Notes: generated by a model from the letters alone, not told the origin. Numbered from the stretch's first letter, positions 1-9,586 are shown. The stretch is 64,000 nucleotides of DNA from Planctomycetaceae bacterium (GCA_021372945.1 JAJFTK010000024.1:1-64000); one strand, 5' to 3'. Translations and numbers: made by a program.

Positions 1-593
1 ACTAACCTGTTCCATGCTTCCGGAGCTTTACAAAACTTCGCGGGTTTCGACGGAAACGCTGAAACGGTCAGCGAAATACAATATTACTTGTTCAATTCAT
101 GGTACAACATACAACCCTTTGCAGCCATTTTCAACAGGAAAACAGGCAAAGCCCCATAAAACATTCTAATCTCCGATCACTTGCAAGTAGGAGACAGGCG
201 GTATCGTCTTTCTAGATTTATATATGCGGTTTACGGCCTAAGTAGGGATGTTATCGAAGACCGGGGCGGGGGTGTGGTTCCGATTTCCAGACCTGCCTGA
301 AAAGACATTTTTTATAATGCAAGAGCAACCGTTACCAGCTGCGATCAGAACTAAAAACGTGTCGATGTTTCGCCGGTTTCATCGATACATTCCGGCAATA
401 TGTCGAGGGCGTAAACATGCGGCAAGCTATCTGTTGTTATCTGAATCCGGCAGTCTTACACGATCCTGGACAGACGAACATACCTGCACAGCCCAAAAGC
501 GGCTATATACACCTCTGAAAACCGTCCCTATGGTCCCGAAAGCATGACAGTGGTTGCAATGTCTTGAAAAGAGATGCTAAGCCCTGACATCAT

Positions 594-625
594 AAGGGAC
601 GGTTGGATAATGTGAACCGTCCCTT
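594..625. repeat. Perfect 11-bp inverted repeat
   Basis: The arms AAGGGACGGTT (594-604) and AACCGTCCCTT (615-625) are perfect complements around a 10-nt spacer. The arm core recurs singly at about 521-529, in variant form near 640, and at 1191-1201. No T-tract follows on either strand, so a terminator is unlikely. It could be a protein-binding site or a member of a small dispersed repeat family. Confidence 0.6.
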
Positions 626-1405
626 TGGATCGGCAGAATCGTCCCTAAAGGATTTTGCGCTCAAATGCTGTTGAGAACAAGAATAGAACAAACAAAGAAC
701 AAAATCAAGAACGATGCAATCGTAAGCTACGCAAGAACAAATACTTAGCTTTTCCGTGCTGGTTTTGCGCTCACGATTTCAGCCGGATACAGGAAATGAA
801 ATAAATGTATCCATGCGGGCTAATGTGAATGACTGCTTATCTATCCCGCTTCTGATCTGGCTTATTCCGTCAACTCCGATACGGCGGGTTTGTGCTGTGC
901 CGCCGATTTCCTGCATCCCGCTTACTGACCATATACGCAGACACAACAGGCTTTCTATGGCGGCAGGATGATATGAATGTTGTGCTTAGCCTTACAGCCT
1001 ATACCCTCTCTGGATGACTTGTAACGGCTAAACGCCCCAAGACTGGATGAATGCTATACCTCAAGGAACAGGCGCAGGGAATAAAGGGACATTGGCCCAA
1101 GGGGCGTAAATAAATGATTCGATTGTTTGTTTACCATTACCCTGCTTTAGAATACATTCCTTTACATTGCTTTGCAAAACGCAGCGGTACAAAGGGACGG
1201 TAGAGGCGGTTTTCAGAAGGGGCTATAACAGCTTCAGATAAGAGCCGTTCCAGTAATAACGGCAGGCTCGGATATGTCATTGGAGCAGGTGTGTTTGTTG
1301 GACTTTTCAGGCTGTAATCATAAGCGGGGATAGCGTCCAAACCTTACCACTTTCTGCACAGGATAGGGGCTTAGTTTGGGATTGAAAATGGTACTTTTGT
1401 ACGCC

Positions 1406-1427
1406 CGGCGTCACTTCGGCGTCACTT
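1406..1427. repeat. 11-bp tandem repeat, two copies
   Basis: CGGCGTCACTT occurs twice head to tail (1406-1416 and 1417-1427). The 11-bp period is close to one turn of the helix and matches the period of the next repeat block 14 bp downstream. This suggests side-by-side protein-binding sites. Confidence 0.65.
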
Positions 1428-1441
1428 TCTACCTAATGGTG

Positions 1442-1485
1442 AACTCAGGGCCAACTCAGAGCTAACTCAGGATGAACTCAGGATT
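1442..1485. repeat. 11-bp tandem repeat, four copies (AACTCAG)
   Basis: AACTCAG begins at 1442, 1453, 1464 and 1475, exactly every 11 bp, with four variable bases between copies. The block lies about 60 bp before the tRNA-Arg 3' half. Regularly phased direct repeats beside a tRNA attachment site resemble arm-type binding sites of tyrosine integrases. That role is an inference. Confidence 0.65.
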
Positions 1486-1545
1486 CGTTTTTTGACGCTA
1501 AAAAGCGGCTTTAAGTATAGAATAGACAAGCACTTATAATAGGAG

Positions 1546-1594
1546 CGTCGGTTTCCTAAACCGAAGGTCACAGGTTCGAATCCTGTCAGGCGTA
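1546..1594 (+). pseudogene. 3' half of tRNA-Arg (CCT), probable att remnant
   Basis: An anticodon arm (TCGGT, loop TTCCTAA, ACCGA) gives anticodon CCT. It is followed by a variable loop, a T arm with stems ACAGG and CCTGT around TTCGAAT (1570-1586) and the 3' acceptor strand CAGGCGT plus discriminator A (1587-1594). No matching 5' acceptor or D arm lies upstream. The end is exactly the part of a tRNA that integrases duplicate, so this is best read as an attachment-site remnant rather than a working tRNA. Confidence 0.7.
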
Positions 1595-1637
1595 ATCCCT
1601 CATATGCAGCAAAAGTGCAGCATGGCCCTTGGCCTTT

Positions 1638-1677
1638 TAAAAAGAGAAAGGGCCGGGAACTTGGCGGCTCCCGACCC
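1638..1677 (-). terminator. Intrinsic terminator of the tgt-yajC-secDF operon
   Basis: On the minus strand a GC-rich hairpin (1650-1677, arms GGGTCGGGAGCC and GTTCCCGGCCC with one or two mismatches) is followed by TTTCTCTTTTTA. It starts 22 bp past the secDF stop codon. Confidence 0.8.
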
Positions 1678-1699
1678 TTGAACGTCTTCAAAAATGCGG

Positions 1700-4600
1700 C
1701 TATACGCGGCTGGCCTTCTTGGCCGGCGTGACTTGTTCAATCTTGCCCGAACTGCCGACCAGCAGGATCGGGGCCGCAATCGCGATCGACGAATACGTTC
1801 CGATGAGGATACCGACCGTCATGGCGAAGTTAAAGCCTCGCATGCCTTCGCCGCCCCAAACGTACATCACGAACACCGCCAGCCATGTCGTAAACGATGT
1901 CAGTATCGTTCGCGACAGCGTCTGGTTGATGCTGGTGGTGATCATCTCAGGCGTAACCACACTGAGTCTGCCCCTGTTCTCGCGGATACGGTCAAACACC
2001 ACGATCGTATCATTGAGTGAATAGCCGATGATCGTCAGGAACGCCGCGACCATCTCCATACTGATCTTGAAGTCCTGGATTCCCAGCATCTTGCCGAGCG
2101 GTGTTCCGGCGATATAAACCGACCCGGCGACCAGGCCCAGCGTAATGGAAACGTCGTGAACCAGGGAAGCGATCGCGGCCAGGCCGTAACGGGCCGTACC
2201 GAACCGCACCCAGATATAGGCGACGATCGCCAGCAGCGACAGAATGATGGCCACAATCGCCTTTTGCTTGGCCTGTTCTCCAATCGACGGATCGATCTGC
2301 GTGATCTTGGCCAGCGACGTTTCCAGTGAGGCTGCTTCCTGCAGCTTGGTGTTTTCATTGGCCGCGAAAGTCTGCCATTCATGGGTTTCGAGATCGCGAT
2401 AGCCCGCTTCGGGGTGGGCGCTGACATAAACGAACGATTTGAGCGGTTCCTCTTCGCCGGGCTGCGTCAAGTCCGGTTTGAGAATGGCATAACGGTACCA
2501 TTTCACGCCCTGGAGGTCGGCGCGATAGCGCAGCGAGCTGATGCGTTCGTTCAGATCCTTCAACGTCGCGGGGCGATTCAGTGAAGCGGAGATCTTGAGA
2601 CCGCCGAGATAATCGGAAAGCAGGCCCGCATCCTCGGAACCCATCTCGATTCTTTCTTCTTTATCGAACGTGATCCCGAGATTCTCTTTGATCGACAGAT
2701 ACTCGTGGAAGGCGTCGCGCACCGCATCGCTTACGATTTCACGCACCTGGATGTTGCTGACCGTCGCAGCTTCCCCGAAAGCGCCCGTCAAGACCTCTTC
2801 GACAAGGCCGGCGTTCACACGGGTCGTGGTGACCTGGAAGGAGCCGTCGCCCTTATCGATGACGTTTAGATTCGCAAGGGCCTTGCCGGTCTCTTCACCG
2901 CTTTTCACGATCGCATCGGTCACGCTTTGGACCGTATGGCCCGCGGGCGATGCAAATTTCAGGTCGGCCGTCGTGTTGTTGGTCAGCGTGGTGGTAATTT
3001 CAAATCTATTGCCTGTCTTACCGACCTCGTACACCCGGGCATTGCCCAGGTATTTATTGATTCGCTGCTCCACCGCGGCGCGGTCAGAAAACTGGGATCC
3101 CTGTTTCAGCTCGATTTCAACACTGGTTCCGCCGATAAACTCGATATCGTATTTGCTGCCTGTCTTGGCCTGGTCGCGAAAGAAGAAGACCGACAGGCCG
3201 CCGATCACCATGATCGCGGAGATCGTGAAAAACACCGGACGCAATTTCATCCAGTTGATATTCACATTCTGGAAGATCCCGAACATGGACAACGGTCGCG
3301 TCACGAGCCCGCGGCTGGTCATGAAATCCATCATCACGCGCGTCACGAACAGGCCGGTGAACATGCTGATGGCAATACCCAGCATCAGCACGATCGCAAA
3401 TCCCTTGATCTCTTCGGAGGCGACCATGTACAAGATCGCCGCCACGCCGAAGGTCGTAATGTTGGAATCAAAGATGGTCGTGAAGGCCCGTGAGTAGCCA
3501 TTGGCAATGGCGGCCTTGACGCTGGAACCTCGCTTCTGTTCTTCCCGAATACGCTCGTTGATCAGCACGTTGGCGTCATCGCTCATGCCGAACGTAAGGA
3601 TCAAGCCCGCGATGCCGGGAAGCGTAAACGTGGCGTCCAGCAGCACCATGGCGGCAAGAAGGATCACCAGGTTCAGGATCAGCGCGATCACTGTGATGAT
3701 GCCGCTGAGCCTATAGTAGACCAGCAGGAAGGCGGCGACGGCGATCATGCCGATGATGCCGGCCCGGATCGCCTGGTCCCGGTTGTCGGCGCCGATCGTG
3801 GCGCTGATGCTCTTTTCGGAAATCGGCACCTCGGACAGGCGCGCCGGGAACGAACCGGCGTTGAGCTTGTTGACCATATCCATCACTTGCGTGGGCGTAT
3901 AGGTGCCCATGATAATGCCGGAGGAGTGGATCGCGCTGTTAATATTCGGCGCGGAAATAGCCACGTCGTCCAGCAGGATGCACAAGGGCTTTCCAATATT
4001 GTTGCTTGTGATCGCGAAGAATTTATTGGCGGCAACAGTATCAAATGTAAAACCGATCGCCCGGCGGCCCTGCTCATCCGTGGTCGGATAGGCCTTCTTG
4101 AGCGTCCATTTCTTATCGCCTCGCTGCAGCATGGTTTCGTTCGGCAGATTGCTGCAGAGCACGTACACCTTTTCGCCGAACTGGCCCGTAATGCCGCCGA
4201 TAGGCGTCTCCGTGTCTTCTACCGGCATCCAGAGATAGCGGCTGTCCGAAGCGGCTTTGGGACCCTTGGCGATGAGCTGCTCCCGGTAGGCCTGGGCCTG
4301 TTCGACGCTCAGTTCCTCCCCCGTTGGAAGAATGCGGAACTCGAGCACGCCGGAGCCCTTCAGCATGCGCTTCAGGTCCTCGGGGTCATCCAAACGCCCC
4401 CCGACCACCCGGTAATCATCGAACGCGCCAACAGCTTTATCGATCTTGGCGTCGCGGTCCGGAAAATCGTTCTTGAACGCTTCCAGTTTGCTCTTGCGGG
4501 ACGGCGAGCCTGCCGGCAGATCCAGAACGCTCTTGAACGAGTCGATATCCAGATTCAACCGGGAAAGATCTTTGATCGCTTTGTTCCACTGGACGTTGAG

Positions 4601-5377
4601 GCCATTGTCGGGTTCCGCCAACTTCTCGACAACGGGCGCCCGTTCCTTGCGAAGATCGAGCGAGCGATTGATGAGTGCGACGGCATTCTTCTGCGTATCG
4701 GGAGCGACGACCGGCAAATTCGTTTTCAGATAGCTTTCAATTTCGCTGATTCGCTGCTGGGGGTCTTGCGTGCTCCATTGTGAAACGCTTGACGCCAGCG
4801 CATCGGGGTCCAACCCCATTTGCGTCAACTGCTCGCTGATCTTGGTCATCTCGGCAGTCAGCGTATCGCGCTGCTTTTGCAGGTCCGTGCGCTGATCATA
4901 GACCGCGGCAAGCTGGTCGAGGATCTGGCGGCGCTGCTCATTGCTGCCGGCAAACTTTTCGAATTCCGCCTGCCGCTGGTCCGCCGGCAAAGCCAGAGCC
5001 TGGCGGATCTTCAGCAGATTGATGTTTTCCTGTTCCAGGGCATCGATGGACTCTTGAAGCGCATCGCGTTTCTTGCGCGTGTCGGCGCTGGCAACCGGAA
5101 GTTGTATCTCGATCCGGGTATCTCCCTGCGGCCGCATGACCAGGTTGGCCACATGGGTTGGGTCGATCCGCTTGAGCAGGATCGGGATCATATTCTGCGC
5201 CAGGTCCTTTTGCTCGCGCGGGGACAGGTCCGTCGCATCGATCTCATAGATCAGACTTGTTCCGCCGGCCAGGTCCAATCCCTGTTTAAGCTTCTCTTGC
5301 GGCGGCCATACATAGATCGAGCAGCCGACGACCACCAATAAGATTAAAACAATTTTCCACGTCAGATTTTTGTCCAT
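1700..5377 (-). CDS. secDF: Protein translocase SecD-SecF fusion
   Basis: This 1225-residue protein is an inner-membrane accessory of the SecYEG translocon that uses the proton gradient to pull exported proteins out of the channel. The SecD half begins with a membrane helix and the GLDLAGGTSLIYEID motif (near residue 34) and has its helix-4 motif FGMSDDANVLINERI near 600. The SecF half starts near 700 with a second membrane anchor, carries DIEFIGGTSVEIEL, and ends with the VHDVSITLG and LNDTIVVFDRIREN segments. A long coiled-coil insertion (about 105-330) in the SecD periplasmic region makes it much longer than SecD plus SecF of Escherichia coli; such fused, enlarged forms are familiar in planctomycetes. 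AGGAAAT precedes the ATG. It is the last gene of the tgt-yajC-secDF operon. Confidence 0.95.
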   Translation of the reverse strand: MDKNLTWKIVLILLVVVGCSIYVWPPQEKLKQGLDLAGGTSLIYEIDATDLSPREQKDLAQNMIPILLKRIDPTHVANLVMRPQGDTRIEIQLPVASADTRKKRDALQESIDALEQENINLLKIRQALALPADQRQAEFEKFAGSNEQRRQILDQLAAVYDQRTDLQKQRDTLTAEMTKISEQLTQMGLDPDALASSVSQWSTQDPQQRISEIESYLKTNLPVVAPDTQKNAVALINRSLDLRKERAPVVEKLAEPDNGLNVQWNKAIKDLSRLNLDIDSFKSVLDLPAGSPSRKSKLEAFKNDFPDRDAKIDKAVGAFDDYRVVGGRLDDPEDLKRMLKGSGVLEFRILPTGEELSVEQAQAYREQLIAKGPKAASDSRYLWMPVEDTETPIGGITGQFGEKVYVLCSNLPNETMLQRGDKKWTLKKAYPTTDEQGRRAIGFTFDTVAANKFFAITSNNIGKPLCILLDDVAISAPNINSAIHSSGIIMGTYTPTQVMDMVNKLNAGSFPARLSEVPISEKSISATIGADNRDQAIRAGIIGMIAVAAFLLVYYRLSGIITVIALILNLVILLAAMVLLDATFTLPGIAGLILTFGMSDDANVLINERIREEQKRGSSVKAAIANGYSRAFTTIFDSNITTFGVAAILYMVASEEIKGFAIVLMLGIAISMFTGLFVTRVMMDFMTSRGLVTRPLSMFGIFQNVNINWMKLRPVFFTISAIMVIGGLSVFFFRDQAKTGSKYDIEFIGGTSVEIELKQGSQFSDRAAVEQRINKYLGNARVYEVGKTGNRFEITTTLTNNTTADLKFASPAGHTVQSVTDAIVKSGEETGKALANLNVIDKGDGSFQVTTTRVNAGLVEEVLTGAFGEAATVSNIQVREIVSDAVRDAFHEYLSIKENLGITFDKEERIEMGSEDAGLLSDYLGGLKISASLNRPATLKDLNERISSLRYRADLQGVKWYRYAILKPDLTQPGEEEPLKSFVYVSAHPEAGYRDLETHEWQTFAANENTKLQEAASLETSLAKITQIDPSIGEQAKQKAIVAIILSLLAIVAYIWVRFGTARYGLAAIASLVHDVSITLGLVAGSVYIAGTPLGKMLGIQDFKISMEMVAAFLTIIGYSLNDTIVVFDRIRENRGRLSVVTPEMITTSINQTLSRTILTSFTTWLAVFVMYVWGGEGMRGFNFAMTVGILIGTYSSIAIAAPILLVGSSGKIEQVTPAKKASRV

Positions 5378-5430
5378 TAGGGTATTTCCTGAAAATTAAA
5401 AATGGCCGATCATCGTTTTGTGTTTAGGCG

Positions 5431-5868
5431 TTATTCCGTTTTATCGGACAGGACCGCAGCGATCGCAGTGGGGATCACACGCATTTTCGTATTGGTCGAT
5501 TCATCGATCTTGAGAACGATCTCATCGTCCCTGACGTCGATCACCGTTCCGTAAATCCCGCCGATGGTGCGGACGCGGTCGTTTTTCTTCAGCGCCTGAA
5601 CCATGCGCTGATGTTCCTGCTGTTTCTTCTTGGGTCCGCGGAACAGGAGCAGGTACATGACCACGAAAATAAGGATAAAAGGCAACAGGGAAGTCCATTG
5701 CGACCCTGGTGTGGTTTTGTTCGTCGCCGTGTTGTCCGCGGGGAGATTGCTCCCTTCCTGCTGCGTCGCGGACTGCTGGCCGCCGGCGGGGGCTTCTTCC
5801 ATCGTGACCACGTTGGGCTGATTGTCGGCAGGCGCATCAGCGGCGCCTAACATCCAAATACTGCTCAT
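5431..5868 (-). CDS. yajC: Preprotein translocase subunit YajC
   Basis: A 145-residue protein of the SecDF-YajC complex. One membrane helix (about residues 60-77, LLPFILIFVVMYLLLF) is followed by the family signature FRGPKKKQQEHQRMV and a small cytoplasmic domain with the conserved GGIYGTVIDV turn. The N-terminal 55 residues are polar and longer than usual. Its start overlaps the tgt stop codon (ATGA-type junction), and secDF follows after 53 bp, the common bacterial order tgt-yajC-secDF. Confidence 0.95.
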   Translation of the reverse strand: MSSIWMLGAADAPADNQPNVVTMEEAPAGGQQSATQQEGSNLPADNTATNKTTPGSQWTSLLPFILIFVVMYLLLFRGPKKKQQEHQRMVQALKKNDRVRTIGGIYGTVIDVRDDEIVLKIDESTNTKMRVIPTAIAAVLSDKTE

Positions 5869-7004
5869 TAGATCTCTCCTGTGAGAATGTGCTCTTCTTC
5901 ATTTTTATGTTTAGCAAGGAATGCATCCGCCCAGTCGCAAAACGCACGTTTTTCGATCTGTCGGCGGATCTCACTCATTAACCGCTGATAATATCTTAAA
6001 TTATGAATCGTTAACAATATCGGTCCCATCATTTCACCGACATTAAAAAAGTGCCGGATCGAGCCTTTCCCAAAATGCCGACAGGCGTAACAGTCACAGC
6101 CGGCCTCGATCGGGCCGCGGTCCTTTTGATAGCCCTGGTTTCGCACCCGAATGGGCCCTTCGCCCGTAAAGGCATAAGCGTTTCGTCCGTTTCGCGTCGG
6201 CAGCACGCAATCGAACATATCCACGCCGGCTCGGACGGCCTGGACGATATCGGCCGGCATTCCGACGCCCATCAGGTAGCGTGCCTTGCCGGCCGGCAGA
6301 AGCGGCGCCGTCTGCCGCACGGTTTGCACCATCGATTCATGCCCTTCGCCGACGCTCAATCCTCCGATGGCGTAACCGTCAAAATCCATTGCCGCCAGCT
6401 CAGCGGCGCAGGAGGTCCTCAATGCAGGATCGGTTCCGCCCTGGACGATCGCGAATAACAACTGCTTATCGTTGTCATGGACCGCCTTGCATTGACTTGC
6501 CCAGCGGACCGTTCTTTCCACGGCCTTTTGAACCCGCTGGGGCGGGCAAGGCCAGGGCGTACATTCGTCAAAACACATGATGATATCGGCTCCCAGCCGG
6601 TTCTGCGCCTGAATGCTGCTTTTGGCGTCCAGGTAGAGTTTAGCCCCGTCGATATGGCTGGCAAACTCTACGCCGTCGTCTCCGATGCGGTTCAGCGTAC
6701 TTAACGAAAAGACCTGGTAGCCGCCGCTGTCGGTCAGGATGGGCCCGTTCCAGCCCATCATCCCGTGCAGTCCTCCCAGGGCCTGGACAATTTCGACGCC
6801 GGGCCTTAGAAGCAGATGATACGTGTTGGCCAGGATGATCTGCGCACCGGAATCGGCGACCTGCTCCGGCGTGCATCCTTTGACGCTGCCGCGCGTGCCA
6901 ACCGGCATGAACACGGGGGTTTCGATCACGCCGTGCGCCGTCCGAAGGCGGCCGCGCCGAGCGTGACATTTTATATCCTGTTGTAGCACTTCAAATGAGT
7001 TCAT
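5868..7004 (-). CDS. tgt: tRNA-guanine transglycosylase
   Basis: This 378-residue enzyme swaps the wobble guanine of GUN anticodons for preQ1 on the way to queuosine. Visible family motifs are ETPVFMPVGTRGSVK near the N-terminus, the substrate-binding segment LTDSGGYQVFSL, FDECTPWP, the catalytic-Asp segment FDCVLPTRNGRNAYAF, and the zinc site CDCYACRHF with the later His in LLTIHNLRYY. Length is normal. It overlaps the upstream SpoIID-like gene by 4 bp and the downstream yajC by 1 bp, so the operon is tightly coupled. Confidence 0.96.
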   Translation of the reverse strand: MNSFEVLQQDIKCHARRGRLRTAHGVIETPVFMPVGTRGSVKGCTPEQVADSGAQIILANTYHLLLRPGVEIVQALGGLHGMMGWNGPILTDSGGYQVFSLSTLNRIGDDGVEFASHIDGAKLYLDAKSSIQAQNRLGADIIMCFDECTPWPCPPQRVQKAVERTVRWASQCKAVHDNDKQLLFAIVQGGTDPALRTSCAAELAAMDFDGYAIGGLSVGEGHESMVQTVRQTAPLLPAGKARYLMGVGMPADIVQAVRAGVDMFDCVLPTRNGRNAYAFTGEGPIRVRNQGYQKDRGPIEAGCDCYACRHFGKGSIRHFFNVGEMMGPILLTIHNLRYYQRLMSEIRRQIEKRAFCDWADAFLAKHKNEEEHILTGEI

Positions 7005-8293
7005 GGATTAATACTGGTTTGAATGCTGACCAGCCCGGAATCTGGAAAATAGAAATCCAGGATCCGGCGGTATTCATTGCCCTGCCGGGCCAATTCCTGG
7101 GTTCCATACTGGCATAATCCAACCCCGTGGCCAAAGCCGCGGCCGTTTCCAAAGACCACGTTGTCGCCGCTCTTTTGCACGGTAAACACAGCACTTTTCA
7201 GCCGCCGTCCGGTCGGGTCAAGGCTCAGGCGGAAGTCTTCCCCGCGAAGGGTTTCAAACCGCTCATTCTTACCCCGGAGCTGGACCCGCGTCACACGGCT
7301 CAGATAACCCGTTTCAATTACCTCGAAATCGCGGATTTGTTCAAGTTTTTCCAGCGAAGGATAACGTTGGATCAACTTGCGGCTGATTTCCTCCATGGAG
7401 TAGCGAACGGGCTGCCAATAGAAGTCCTTTCGACGTGCCGTTTTAGCGCAGTACGAACATTCTACGGCCGCCTGCGCTCCTGTTGTGTCGCCAAAAACGT
7501 GCCCGGCCTCTTCCGTATGGCCGCCGCAGGAACTGCTGAAATACGTCGGGAAAACCACCTGACGTCCGTCGGGGCGGGTTTCGGTCAACACCTGGCCGGC
7601 AGTACTGAGAACCGCCTGGCGGATCGTTGAACTTTCGGCCTTCAAGCCGCGGTAAACCTGGCTGGCTTCGGTCGCGGTCACATCCCAGCTTCGCTGATCG
7701 CCGAAACGATTCTTTATATATAGCGAATACGTCCGGGACACGACCGATTGAGCCTTGAGCGCCTCCGGTTCCCAATAACTGTACATTTCCATCCCAACCA
7801 CCCCGAGCAAATAGGCTTCGATGGGAAGCGCGTTGACGACTTCGATCCCGGTTGCGTCCTCTGACAGCCGCAGCCGCAAGTATCCGCGATAGGGCTCGCC
7901 ATTGAGATCAAACACGAACGGATCGTAGGGCTGGATCTCCAGCGCTGATCCGAACTCATGTTCTCCGCAGGCCAATTGACCCTTATGGATCCTAACCGGG
8001 ATGGGCTCTTCGGTATGGAACTGGGCCTTTCTGCTGCCGGCCAATTCGGTGACGGCAAAACCGCTCATTGAAGTGACAGTGCATTCGGTTAAGTTGTCAA
8101 AGAGCAAAACCCGGATCCACGTCTGCCGGGGATCTTCAATGCCGATGGTCGTATCATAAGATCTGCGTCGGCATCCGGAAAAAAACAGCATCAATACTAC
8201 ACAGGCCCACAGTACCCCAAACGAGGACTTTGTGAGCCTGTCATTCGCCTGCCTGAGTGAATGCATTCGCTTGACATAGGCAAAAAGAACCAA
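7001..8293 (-). CDS. SpoIID/LytB-domain lipoprotein
   Basis: A 430-residue protein with an N-terminal export signal ending in a lipobox-like LMLFFSGC (cysteine near residue 41), followed by a SpoIID-type domain. Family-like segments are YLLGVVGMEMYSYWEPEALKAQSVVSRTY (about residues 161-190, given as landmarks) and GRGFGHGVGLCQYGTQELARQG near the end. SpoIID proteins are peptidoglycan lytic transglycosylases; SpoIID/LytB relatives without sporulation occur in many Gram-negative phyla, and the substrate here is unknown. Met10 (8266) could be an alternative start. The stop overlaps the tgt start. Confidence 0.85.
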   Translation of the reverse strand: MVLFAYVKRMHSLRQANDRLTKSSFGVLWACVVLMLFFSGCRRRSYDTTIGIEDPRQTWIRVLLFDNLTECTVTSMSGFAVTELAGSRKAQFHTEEPIPVRIHKGQLACGEHEFGSALEIQPYDPFVFDLNGEPYRGYLRLRLSEDATGIEVVNALPIEAYLLGVVGMEMYSYWEPEALKAQSVVSRTYSLYIKNRFGDQRSWDVTATEASQVYRGLKAESSTIRQAVLSTAGQVLTETRPDGRQVVFPTYFSSSCGGHTEEAGHVFGDTTGAQAAVECSYCAKTARRKDFYWQPVRYSMEEISRKLIQRYPSLEKLEQIRDFEVIETGYLSRVTRVQLRGKNERFETLRGEDFRLSLDPTGRRLKSAVFTVQKSGDNVVFGNGRGFGHGVGLCQYGTQELARQGNEYRRILDFYFPDSGLVSIQTSINP

Positions 8294-8296
8294 CGG

Positions 8297-9586
8297 TTAC
8301 TCCAGCGTTCGCAGGCTCAATCCGAAATTACTGAGCCTTTCCTTGATTTCATTCAGGCTGGTCACGCCAAAGTTCTTGCAGCCAAGCAGTTCCGCTTCGG
8401 TCTTATTGATCAACTCCAGCACCGTTTTGACCCCTAACCGCTCCAAGGCTCGTCTGGCCCTTACGGAGAGTTCCAGGTCATCGACGGTCTTCTGCAAAAT
8501 CTCCGGGCTGGCCTGGCTGATGATCTCCGGATCGACCGGCTTGGCCGCACCCTTTTCTTCGAGGGCCATGCCCAGACGCAGCCCTTTGGAATCGAGGATC
8601 TTCTTGATTTCCTGCAGGCTGGTTTCGCCGAAATTCTTATAAGACAGCAATTCCGCCTCTGTGGTCTTGAGCAGATCGCCCAGGGTGATGATGTTCATCT
8701 TCTTCAAACAGTTGCGGCTGCGGACGGATAATTCAAAATCGGAAATAGGTACTTCAAGGATCTTATTCTGACGATCCCGCCTTTTTTCCTTCTCCTCATC
8801 GTAGATCATCACGCGCGCGCTGGACAGATCCTTGCGGAACAGCTCGGCTTTGGCGTGATTGGGGTGCGATTCAAGAACGGATTCCACGCAGGCCAGCGCT
8901 TTATCGTATTCGCCGCAGTCCTCGTACAGCACCGCCAGGTTCAGCAGCGCGTTGACGTGGGCGGGTTCCACCTGCGTCAGTTCCTTGTAGTAATACAAAG
9001 CGGACTCCTCGTCCCCTCGCAAATCCAGCGAATAGGCCAGTTGGAACAGCGCCTTGATGTGTTCGCCGTCCAGGTCAACGGCATGCTCATATTCTTCGAT
9101 CGCCTTTTCGTACTCGCCGTTTTCATCCAGCAGGCGCCCCATTTGATAATGGTAATCGGCGCTGATATTGTCAAAATTGCTGCAGTTCTTAAGTTCCTTG
9201 GCGGCCTTTTCCAGATCCCCTGCCATCCTGTAAGTCTCTGCCTTTTCGAGGCAAAGCGTCAATCCCTCCGCTTGGCCGGCGATCTTTTCAAAGGATTCAG
9301 CAGCTTTGGCGTAATTGCCGATTTGGCGATAAGCATACCCCAAAGCCATATACTTCTGTACGCAGTCTTTGCCGCGAGCGAGCTTTTCGACGGCTTCCGA
9401 TGGATTGCCGCATAAGAGCAGCGCAATTCCCTGGAGGAGCGCATCGCTGTGCGCGTTGGCCTGTTCCTTGAAGGCCAAGCGGTTACGTTCGCTGGAATTT
9501 ACATACTTCCAAAGTTTCTTCACATCATCAAATGACGGCAAGTCTTTGGAAAATAGATTTACAGGTGCATCTGATAACGATACCAT
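8297..9586 (-). CDS. TPR protein with two RNA polymerase alpha-CTD-like domains
   Basis: This 429-residue protein has tetratricopeptide repeats over roughly residues 40-265 (for example YHYQMGRLLDENGEYEKAI). Two copies of an alpha-CTD-like helix-hairpin fold follow, near 285-345 and 365-429. Both copies contain LSVRxRxxLxxxxIxTLxxLLxxTEAELLxxKNFGxTSLxEI, the hallmark of the RNA polymerase alpha C-terminal domain. It is not RpoA itself, since the polymerase assembly domain is absent. Similar TPR-alphaCTD proteins are typical of planctomycetes; their role is unknown to me. It heads the leftward operon and lies 3 bp from the SpoIID-like gene. Confidence 0.85.
   Translation of the reverse strand: MVSLSDAPVNLFSKDLPSFDDVKKLWKYVNSSERNRLAFKEQANAHSDALLQGIALLLCGNPSEAVEKLARGKDCVQKYMALGYAYRQIGNYAKAAESFEKIAGQAEGLTLCLEKAETYRMAGDLEKAAKELKNCSNFDNISADYHYQMGRLLDENGEYEKAIEEYEHAVDLDGEHIKALFQLAYSLDLRGDEESALYYYKELTQVEPAHVNALLNLAVLYEDCGEYDKALACVESVLESHPNHAKAELFRKDLSSARVMIYDEEKEKRRDRQNKILEVPISDFELSVRSRNCLKKMNIITLGDLLKTTEAELLSYKNFGETSLQEIKKILDSKGLRLGMALEEKGAAKPVDPEIISQASPEILQKTVDDLELSVRARRALERLGVKTVLELINKTEAELLGCKNFGVTSLNEIKERLSNFGLSLRTLE

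Larger units (their letters stand above)
1..1545. other. Gene-poor left flank with short repeats
   Basis: I see no convincing gene here. The open frames are short, lack good ribosome binding sites and resemble no family I know. The stretch holds a perfect 11-bp inverted repeat (594-625), scattered copies of the octamer GGGACGGT or its complement (for example near 521, 597, 617 and 1194), A-rich sequence with repeated AGAACA near 675-740, and two blocks of 11-bp tandem repeats (1406-1427 and 1442-1485) just before a tRNA 3' half. It may be the eroded end of an integrated element that continues to the left of the window. Confidence 0.5.

Noticed and set aside
1467..1691. Minus-strand frame with LTGFEPVTFGLG
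   Set aside because: It is the usual translation artefact of a tRNA T arm (here the tRNA-Arg half), not a protein.
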